DNA from: Chitinophagaceae bacterium
GTDB lineage: Bacteria; Bacteroidota; Bacteroidia; Chitinophagales; Chitinophagaceae
Direction: 5' to 3'
Length of the DNA: 7,639 nucleotides
NCBI GenBank assembly: GCA_017882205.1
Contig: JADGPY010000358.1
Coordinates: forward strand, 1-7,639
Of this stretch, positions 1 through 5,269 are shown piece by piece; the stretch's first letter is position 1, and every line of letters begins with the position of its first letter. Position numbers and translations under genes: made by a program. The notes beneath the pieces were generated by a model. The model saw nothing but the letters and a program-made list of their open reading frames with translations. It made no database searches and was not told where the DNA came from.

Positions 1-1071
1 GTACAAAACATTTCTTCCAATACAGCTACTCTTGAAGTAGGTGGTTTATTTGATGCCGAAGATTGTTTTGGAGCATGGAATGTATATAAATCTGTTGAAG
101 CAAAAGCAAAGAATAATAATAAAATAGTAATAGGACCCTGGTATCATGGACAGTGGTCGAGTGGAGATGGTACCCACCTCGGCAATGTACAGTTTGGAAG
201 CAATACCAGTGAATGGTATGGCCAGAATATTGAAGTGCCTTTTTTTAATTACTACCTGAAAGGAATTGGCTCTATAGATAAGATCAGTGAAGCAAACATT
301 TTCTTTACAGGAGAAAACCAATGGCATCAACTGTCGCAATGGCCACCGGCTAATATGAAACCAACCGAATTGTTCCTGCAGGATAAAGGAAAACTCTCTT
401 TTACTAAATCTGTTGGAGGAACATATGCAGAGTATGTTAGTGATCCTGCGAAACCTGTTCCTTATACAGCAAATGTTCATTTCAGAAGAACCAGGGAATA
501 CATGACAGACGACCAACGCTTTGCAGCAAGAAGGCCGGATGTATTGGTGTTCCAGACCGATACGTTGACATCAGATATCACTCTGGGCGGTCCGCTCACT
601 GCAGACCTGAAAGTGGCACTATCCGGTACAGATGCGGATTTTGTGGTAAAACTAATAGATGTATTTCCAGATAATTTTGACTATCCACCTGCAGCGGGAT
701 CTCCGGCAACTACGGTTCGGGGAAGAACGATCCCTGCCGGTGCACCTTACTTAATGGGTGGCTATCAAATGTTGGTTCGGGGTGATGTAATGCGTGGTAG
801 GTTTCGCAATAGTTTTGAGAAACCGGAAGCCTTTATTCCTAACAAAACAACTGAAGTAAAATATACCATGCCTGATATAGCCCATACATTTAAAAAAGGC
901 CATCGGATAATGGTACAAATACAGAGTACATGGTTCCCTTTGGTTGATAGAAATCCGCAAAAGTTTGTAAATATCTATACTGCAAAAGAAAATGATTTTC
1001 AGAAAGAGAGTATTAAAGTTTTCTTTAACGAGTCAAAAATTATTTTACCCATAGTTAGGGGTGGTCTGTAG
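1..1071 (+). CDS. CocE/NonD-family serine hydrolase, alpha-amino acid ester hydrolase-like (5' end missing)
   Basis: The reading frame is open from the first base, giving 356 residues of a protein whose start and nucleophile-serine region lie outside the window. Residues 13-25 contain GGLFDAED-CFGA. The Asp at 18 fits the catalytic acid, and Glu20/Asp21 fit the carboxylate cluster that binds the substrate amino group in alpha-amino acid ester hydrolases. GPWYHGQW at 45-52 supplies the catalytic His49. From about residue 95 the sequence is the jelly-roll C-terminal domain of the X-Pro dipeptidyl-peptidase/CocE family, with the typical late blocks GHRIMVQIQSTWFP and DRNPQKF. Known members hydrolyse esters or amides of small amino-acyl or acyl substrates (cocaine esterase, glutaryl-7-ACA acylase, ampicillin-type acyl transfer) and are usually exported. 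The natural substrate here is unknown. The stop is TAG, and a Fic gene follows after 20 bases on the same strand. Family assignment is firm; the subfamily is inferred from the DAED motif. Confidence 0.93.
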   Translation, partial: VQNISSNTATLEVGGLFDAEDCFGAWNVYKSVEAKAKNNNKIVIGPWYHGQWSSGDGTHLGNVQFGSNTSEWYGQNIEVPFFNYYLKGIGSIDKISEANIFFTGENQWHQLSQWPPANMKPTELFLQDKGKLSFTKSVGGTYAEYVSDPAKPVPYTANVHFRRTREYMTDDQRFAARRPDVLVFQTDTLTSDITLGGPLTADLKVALSGTDADFVVKLIDVFPDNFDYPPAAGSPATTVRGRTIPAGAPYLMGGYQMLVRGDVMRGRFRNSFEKPEAFIPNKTTEVKYTMPDIAHTFKKGHRIMVQIQSTWFPLVDRNPQKFVNIYTAKENDFQKESIKVFFNESKIILPIVRGGL

Positions 1072-1091
1072 TTTATCATCTTAATTAATCC

Positions 1092-2237
1092 ATGAATATC
1101 TCAGATTTTAAAGCAGGTGAGTTTACCACGAAGTATGAGTACAGGAGTTTTGTTCCTGATCCGATCAATAAAGAATGGAATATCAATAACCCTGAAATTA
1201 ATATACTGTTAGAAGAAGCTAACTTAAAGCTCGGAGAGCTTAACGCCTTCTCCACCTTTGTGCCGGATGTGAATGTTTTTATCAGGATGCATATGGTAAA
1301 AGAAGCCACCCACTCCAGTCGCATTGAAGGATCCCGAATAAAATTGGATGAAGCACTTTTAGCAGGAAAGGACATAAGTCCTGAATCAAGGGTGGATTGG
1401 AAAGAAGTGCAGAATTATATCCAGGCAATGGATTTTTCTATTAAAACATTAGAGAACCTACCCTTGTCTTCAAGAGTAATAAAGGAAGCACATAGAATCT
1501 TATTAAAAGGGTCACCGGGTAGAAATACAAAAAATAAATTACCCGGCGAATTTCGTACAAGTCAGAAGCCAATAGGGAGTGCTACAATAAAAGATCCTGC
1601 ATTTGTTCCGCCACATCACTCACTTTTAGAGGAGTCTATTACCGACCTTGAGAAATTTTTAAATAATGATCAAATAAAAGTGCCGCATCTTATAAGGATA
1701 GGAATAGCACATTATCAATTCATAGCTATCTTCCCTTTTCTGGAAGGAAATGGCAGGATTAGCAGGCTATTAACTACGCTCTACCTGTTAAATCAGAAGG
1801 TGCTTCATAAGCCCACTTTATACCTCTCTGATTATCTTGAAAAGAACTGGCTGAATTATTCCGATAATCTCATGGCTGTTTCTTACAACAACAAAATGGA
1901 AGATTGGCTGAAGTTTTTTCTCAAAGGGGTAATCGAGACAGCCAAAAAAGCCATAGATACATTCCCCAAAATAATTGCTCTAAGAGATAAACTTGAGAAA
2001 GAAACGATTTTATCGTTAGACAAGCCGTTAACCAATACAAAATTATTACTTACCTACCTATATTGCAAACCTGTCATAACAGTTTTTGATGTAATAGCAA
2101 ATCTTCATGTTACTAAACAACCTGCCAAGGCTTTGATAGCAGACTTATGTAAGCTTGGCATACTTAAAGAACAAACCGGGTACACGCGCACGAGGATATT
2201 TGTATTTGATGAGTATCTGAAATTATTTGAGGGGTAA
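1092..2237 (+). CDS. Fic-domain protein with N-terminal inhibitory motif and C-terminal winged helix; catalytic His replaced by Phe
   Basis: The product has 381 residues with the usual architecture of long (COG3177-type) Fic proteins. A Fic_N region (about 35-90) carries the class II inhibitory motif S-x-x-x-E-G as SSRIEG, with Ser75, Glu79 and Gly80. The Fic core spans about 105-235, and a winged-helix-like domain spans about 310-375. Fic enzymes normally transfer AMP (or another phosphate-containing group) from a nucleotide to a protein hydroxyl, using the His of HPFx(D/E)GNGRxxR. Here the motif at 214-225 reads FPFLEGNGRISR. The acidic residue, the GNGR anion hole and the second Arg are all kept, but the His position is Phe214 (codon ttc at 1731-1733). 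The protein may therefore be a pseudo-enzyme, a nucleotide sensor, or an enzyme with altered chemistry. The ATG at 1092 gives a family-like N-terminus. No Shine-Dalgarno is visible, which is normal in Bacteroidota. It is possibly cotranscribed with the hydrolase upstream. No antitoxin gene adjoins it. Confidence 0.93.
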   Translation: MNISDFKAGEFTTKYEYRSFVPDPINKEWNINNPEINILLEEANLKLGELNAFSTFVPDVNVFIRMHMVKEATHSSRIEGSRIKLDEALLAGKDISPESRVDWKEVQNYIQAMDFSIKTLENLPLSSRVIKEAHRILLKGSPGRNTKNKLPGEFRTSQKPIGSATIKDPAFVPPHHSLLEESITDLEKFLNNDQIKVPHLIRIGIAHYQFIAIFPFLEGNGRISRLLTTLYLLNQKVLHKPTLYLSDYLEKNWLNYSDNLMAVSYNNKMEDWLKFFLKGVIETAKKAIDTFPKIIALRDKLEKETILSLDKPLTNTKLLLTYLYCKPVITVFDVIANLHVTKQPAKALIADLCKLGILKEQTGYTRTRIFVFDEYLKLFEG

Positions 2238-2294
2238 CCAGGAAGATCAGGTTCACAAAAAGGTCGTAATTAGCACTAGCTTCGCCCGACAAAG

Positions 2295-2374
2295 TTGCCA
2301 CGGTACACACGAAAGACACGGAAGCACGGAATTTCCATTATTATTTTTCCCGTGCTTTGGTGTTTCCGTGGCAA
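2295..2374. repeat. imperfect inverted repeat of ~9-base units between convergent genes; possible bidirectional terminator
   Basis: The outer arms ttgccacgg (2295-2303) and ccgtggcaa (2366-2374) are perfect complements. The inner arms aagcacgg (2322-2329) and ccgtgctt (2350-2357) also pair, closing an AT-rich loop at 2330-2349. Between them the left arm contains extra copies of an acacgaaag/acacggaag unit with roughly 9-base periodicity. The right arm carries one unit fewer, so the hairpin has a large bulge. The element lies in the 160-base gap between the 3' ends of the Fic gene and the slipin gene, where it could stop transcription from both sides. No strong T-run follows either arm, so termination is inferred from position and folding only. 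Apart from this hairpin I see nothing in 2238-2397. Confidence 0.6.
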
Positions 2375-2397
2375 TGCATTTTCAAGAGAAACGAGAA

Positions 2398-3213
2398 TTA
2401 TTTCTGCTCCAGCGGAGCATCTCCTAAAATATCCTTGATATTCACCTTTTTAGCCCCGCTGGTTAAAAATGGTGTCAGCAAATCTATTGGGACAGGGAAG
2501 ATGGTGGTGGAATTTTTTTCTGTTGCAATCTCTCTTAACGTTTGCAGGTAGCGCAAGGTTAATGCACTCGGTTCAATGGCCAGGATTTTAGCAGCATCTG
2601 CTAATCTTTGTGAAGCCTGAAATTCACCTTCAGCAGAAATAACCTTACTGCGGCGCTCCCTTTCTGCCTCTGCTTGTTTGGCCATTGCCCGCTGCATTTC
2701 CTGCGGAAGATCAATTTGTTTTACTTCCACGTTTGATACTTTAATGCCCCATGGTTCTGTTTGCGAGTCGATGATCTGTTGTAGCCTATGGTTAATGACA
2801 TCCCTTTGTGAAAGCAGGTCATCCAGCTCCGACTGTCCCAGCACACTGCGTAAAGTAGTTTGGGAAATTTGCGAAGTGGCCAATAAATAATTCTCTACCT
2901 GCACAATGGCTTTTTGTGGTTCCAAAACACGGAAGTACACCACAGCATTCACTTTTAAGGAAACATTGTCACTGGTAATGATATCCTGGGGAGGCACATC
3001 CAGCACAACCGTACGTAAACTCACTTTCACCATCCTGTCAATAAACGGTATCAGCAATATCAGTCCCGGGCCCTTTAGGCCATCTCCTCCGATCAGCCGT
3101 CCCAACCGAAAAATCACGCCCCGCTCATATTCCCGGAGAATTTTTACCGCACTTGCCAAAAGAATGATTAAAAAAAAGAGGACAATCAGAGTTAACAATG
3201 GAATTTGTGGCAT
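2398..3213 (-). CDS. slipin / stomatin-like SPFH (band 7) membrane protein
   Basis: The product has 271 residues, the normal length for prokaryotic slipins. One N-terminal hydrophobic segment (about 5-24) is followed directly by the band 7 domain (about 25-185), with EYERGVIFRLGR at 29-40, GPGLILLIPFIDR at 48-60 and the LDVPPQDIITSDNVSL block at 71-86. A charged coiled-coil-prone stretch (about 170-205, rich in A, E, K and R) follows. The hydrophobic C-terminal segment TTIFPVPIDLLTPFL (237-251) matches the region of archaeal p-stomatin that its NfeD partner cleaves. Slipins oligomerise on the inner face of the membrane and scaffold microdomains. The gene begins 12 bases after the NfeD stop on the same strand, the conserved NfeD-stomatin operon. 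The ATG at 3213 leaves the membrane segment intact. It ends with TAA, facing the Fic gene. Confidence 0.95.
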   Translation of the reverse strand: MPQIPLLTLIVLFFLIILLASAVKILREYERGVIFRLGRLIGGDGLKGPGLILLIPFIDRMVKVSLRTVVLDVPPQDIITSDNVSLKVNAVVYFRVLEPQKAIVQVENYLLATSQISQTTLRSVLGQSELDDLLSQRDVINHRLQQIIDSQTEPWGIKVSNVEVKQIDLPQEMQRAMAKQAEAERERRSKVISAEGEFQASQRLADAAKILAIEPSALTLRYLQTLREIATEKNSTTIFPVPIDLLTPFLTSGAKKVNIKDILGDAPLEQK

Positions 3214-3225
3214 GTTATATTGATT

Positions 3226-4506
3226 TTAAATGGTTACTTTCTCAACATACAGTATCAATTTTTTAATAGTGTTTATCCTTACAGCTTCTCCTTTATTTAT
3301 GTTCCCGGCTATGGAAGAAGCATTCCATATTTCTCCCTGCACACGTACCCGCCCATCAGGTTCAAGCGGGTCCATCGCAATCCCTGTAAGGCCGGTCATT
3401 GCTTCTAACCCTGTTGTCGCTTTTCGTTTTTGAGCCTTTAATCCTGCGCCTATCACCAACAAAAAGAATAAGGCTGTTACTGCGGTGGTGGATATGATAA
3501 TCAGTCTTGAAATACCGGCAAGCTCTAATGGAGAGCTCGCTTTTATCAACATCATAGAACCCAGCAATAGCGATATGATACCGCCAATGGCCAACATGCC
3601 ATGACTAACAATTTTTATCTCCAGCAATAAAAGAAGTACCCCAAAAATGATCAATGCAAGACCTGCAAAATTAATGGGTAAAGTTTGCATTGCGTAAAAT
3701 GCAAAAATCAATGCTATCACACCTATTATGCCTGGCAGTATGGCACCGGGATTAAAAAATTCAAATAAAATTCCAAAAAAACCAAGCATCATCATCAGGT
3801 AGGCAATATTGGGATCGCTGATAATATTCAACAGCCTGTCTATTGCACTCATGCTGTATTCTTCGATTATTGCATTTTTTGTATGCAGTGTTACAACCCC
3901 GCTGTTTAGTTTAATTTCTTTCCCGTCTATCTGGTTCAGCAGGTCCTGGTCGGAAAATGCAATCAGGTCCACCACATGTTTTTGGATTGCTTCGGCAGCG
4001 GTTATTGAAACGCTTTTCCTCACTGCATCTTCAGCCCATTCGAGGTTACGGTTTCTTTTGGCTGCAATGCTACGGATAAACGCCGCCGCATCATTGGTCA
4101 CTTTTTCGCTCATAACACTATCCATCATGCCCTGCATACTTACAGGATGTGCAGCACCGATATTAGATGCTTCAGCCATAACAGCAATATTTGCTGCCAG
4201 TGTAATAAAAACACCCGCCGACCCTGCATGTGCTCCCTCGGGTGATACATATACCACTATCGGCACCGTACTTTCCAATAATTCTGTAACAATTTCCCTG
4301 GAGGATTGTATTAAGCCACCTGGTGTATTCAAATGTATTAGCAGGCAGGCTGCATTTTTGATGCGTGCATTTTCAATCGCCTCGTGTATAAAATCAACCG
4401 TAACGGGGTTAATAGCGCCTTCTATTTTTATAGATACCACGGTTTGCCCAGCTACCATCAGGGGCAACAAAAAAAGCAAAGCGAAGAAGGTAAAAATATG
4501 CTTCAT
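3226..4506 (-). CDS. NfeD-family membrane serine protease (long form with ClpP-like domain), stomatin operon partner
   Basis: The product has 426 residues, starting with a signal peptide (about 1-20, ending VAG-Q). The ClpP/crotonase-like protease domain (about 22-215) contains HLNTPGG (58-64) for substrate binding. The proposed nucleophile is Ser96 in GAHAGSAG, and the proposed catalytic Lys is Lys135 in SEKVTND, about 40 residues later as in the Ser-Lys dyad of archaeal 1510-N. Conserved helper blocks are NIGAAHP (115-121) and the K-RNRN region near 150-154. Hydrophobic membrane segments follow at about 234-251, 254-272, 279-297, 300-321 and 334-355. A C-terminal soluble domain (about 365-426) has the OB-fold pattern of NfeD: GLTGIA, GRVRVQGEIWNA and KGEAVRI. 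The partner is the slipin 12 bases downstream. Known homologues cleave the hydrophobic C-terminus of that partner and are thought to act in membrane protein quality control. No key residue appears missing. Confidence 0.95.
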   Translation of the reverse strand: MKHIFTFFALLFLLPLMVAGQTVVSIKIEGAINPVTVDFIHEAIENARIKNAACLLIHLNTPGGLIQSSREIVTELLESTVPIVVYVSPEGAHAGSAGVFITLAANIAVMAEASNIGAAHPVSMQGMMDSVMSEKVTNDAAAFIRSIAAKRNRNLEWAEDAVRKSVSITAAEAIQKHVVDLIAFSDQDLLNQIDGKEIKLNSGVVTLHTKNAIIEEYSMSAIDRLLNIISDPNIAYLMMMLGFFGILFEFFNPGAILPGIIGVIALIFAFYAMQTLPINFAGLALIIFGVLLLLLEIKIVSHGMLAIGGIISLLLGSMMLIKASSPLELAGISRLIIISTTAVTALFFLLVIGAGLKAQKRKATTGLEAMTGLTGIAMDPLEPDGRVRVQGEIWNASSIAGNINKGEAVRINTIKKLILYVEKVTI

Positions 4507-4530
4507 AAAAAATTATTCATATATGAAGTA

Positions 4531-4556
4531 ACAGTATACAGGAAGAATGCTACTGT
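4531..4556. promoter_or_regulatory. short inverted repeat upstream of the NfeD gene, possible operator
   Basis: ACAGTA (4531-4536) and TACTGT (4551-4556) are perfect 6-base complements whose centres are 20 bases apart, about two helical turns. They lie 25-50 bases upstream of the NfeD start, in the 89-base gap after ExbD. This geometry suits a dimeric regulator, but a 6-base match can arise by chance in AT-rich DNA and no promoter element beside it is convincing. Low confidence. Confidence 0.2.
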
Positions 4557-4595
4557 AATTTACCTAAATAATAGATAGTTAGTTGGAAAACTAGC

Positions 4596-5057
4596 CTAAT
4601 TCATCACATAATAATGCCTTACGTCATTAATCTCTATCTCGTCAATGATCTCCATGAAATCTTCATAAGTGGATTCTTGGGAAGGCTTGATCACAAGAAT
4701 GGTCTTAGACCTGTCACCAAGAGTTGCAGCCACCCTCTTTTGCTTAGCCTGGATCACAGACCTTATACCTGAATAGCTGGAAGGAATGATATCCTTTCCA
4801 TCCATCTCAGAGTAACTTAGCTGGTGATCCTTTAGCAGGATAACATTTAGAACTGCTGATTGCTGAATGAGAGTTTTGACACTATCATCCTTTGGCATTA
4901 TAAGGTGGGTAACTGCTGGCTTAGTCATTGCAGTAGTAAGGATAAAAAATGTGATGAGGAGGAAGCCAAGGTCAACCATCGGTGTGAGATCGACCTTGAG
5001 GCTTCTATGGTGCTTTGGGTGGGAGGAGCGATGGTTGATTTCTTCGATTTGTGCCAT
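4596..5057 (-). CDS. ExbD/TolR-family biopolymer transport protein
   Basis: The product has 153 residues: a short basic cytoplasmic N-terminus, one membrane helix (about 28-45) and a periplasmic domain (about 60-153). The diagnostic block is DLTPMVDLGFLLITFFIL at 23-40. Asp29 corresponds to the single membrane-embedded Asp (Asp25 of E. coli ExbD) that carries protons. The C-terminal block ILVIKPSQESTYEDFMEIID (120-139) is the usual ExbD periplasmic dimer region. With ExbB/MotA-type partners such proteins turn proton flow into work on TonB or Tol proteins. The frame stays open 68 codons further upstream, but that extension has no ExbD similarity. I chose the ATG at 5057 because MAQIEEINHR leads directly into the conserved N-terminus. 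It ends with TAG, 89 bases before the NfeD start on the same strand, so readthrough into the NfeD-slipin pair is possible. No exbB, tonB or second exbD lies nearby, which is unusual for this phylum. Confidence 0.92.
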   Translation of the reverse strand: MAQIEEINHRSSHPKHHRSLKVDLTPMVDLGFLLITFFILTTAMTKPAVTHLIMPKDDSVKTLIQQSAVLNVILLKDHQLSYSEMDGKDIIPSSYSGIRSVIQAKQKRVAATLGDRSKTILVIKPSQESTYEDFMEIIDEIEINDVRHYYVMN

Positions 5058-5142
5058 AAAATTTATTGGTAAGATGCATTTATGGATAATTTGCATATTT
5101 ATATAACCGCAAAAGGGTGAAGACGGTAAAGACAGGCTGATG

Positions 5143-5205
5143 AAGTTCCCAGGGATATTAGCCTGTTGTTTATCTTTGACTTTGGATAAAGTTCCCTGAG
5201 GATAT
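5143..5205. repeat. pair of similar elements AAGTTCCC-(A/TG)-(A)GG-ATAT flanking a candidate promoter
   Basis: AAGTTCCCAGGGATAT (5143-5158) and AAGTTCCCTGAGGATAT (5189-5205) share the 8-base start and the GGATAT end, differing only in the middle. The first contains the near-perfect palindrome TCCCAGGGA. They begin 46 bases apart and lie on either side of the TATCTTTG element at 5171-5178, in the divergent region between exbD and the GH9 gene. This is the arrangement expected of paired operator sites, but it rests on two copies only. The rest of the 212-base divergent region shows no other structure. Confidence 0.35.
5171..5178 (+). promoter_or_regulatory. candidate Bacteroidota sigma-A promoter -7 element (TAnnTTTG) for the GH9 gene
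   Basis: TATCTTTG matches the TAnnTTTG consensus of the Bacteroidota housekeeping sigma factor exactly. The -33 region about 20-25 bases upstream holds only GTTCCC rather than a clear TTG, so that half is weak. If real, transcription would start near 5185 and leave a leader of about 85 bases before the ATG at 5270. It points toward the GH9 gene. I found no equally good element for exbD on the other strand. Confidence 0.35.
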
Positions 5206-5269
5206 GCTTTAATGTTGAAATGCCAGATCCAACTAAATTGTTGTTCGGTGACCCAAATCAATAATTCCT

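Noticed and set aside
46..516. 156-codon open frame on the minus strand inside the hydrolase gene
   Set aside because: It is antisense to the conserved catalytic and jelly-roll regions. The product is Cys/Phe-rich with no family pattern.
2227..2551. Small plus-strand open frames over the Fic-slipin gap
   Set aside because: They run through the inverted repeat and into the antisense of the slipin gene, with low-complexity translations and no start context.
3809..4531. 240-codon open frame on the plus strand opposite NfeD
   Set aside because: It lies wholly antisense to a gene with clear family motifs, and its translation shows only a mirrored composition rich in Ser, Ile and Thr with no recognisable domain.
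4580..4593. TAGTT-GGAA-AACTA hairpin just after the ExbD stop as a terminator
   Set aside because: A 5-base AT-rich stem without a following T-run is too weak to call.
5058..5261. N-terminal extension of ExbD by 68 residues
   Set aside because: The frame is open, but the extension has no ExbD-like features and would place extra sequence before the conserved short cytoplasmic N-terminus. The region is better explained as the divergent promoter region.
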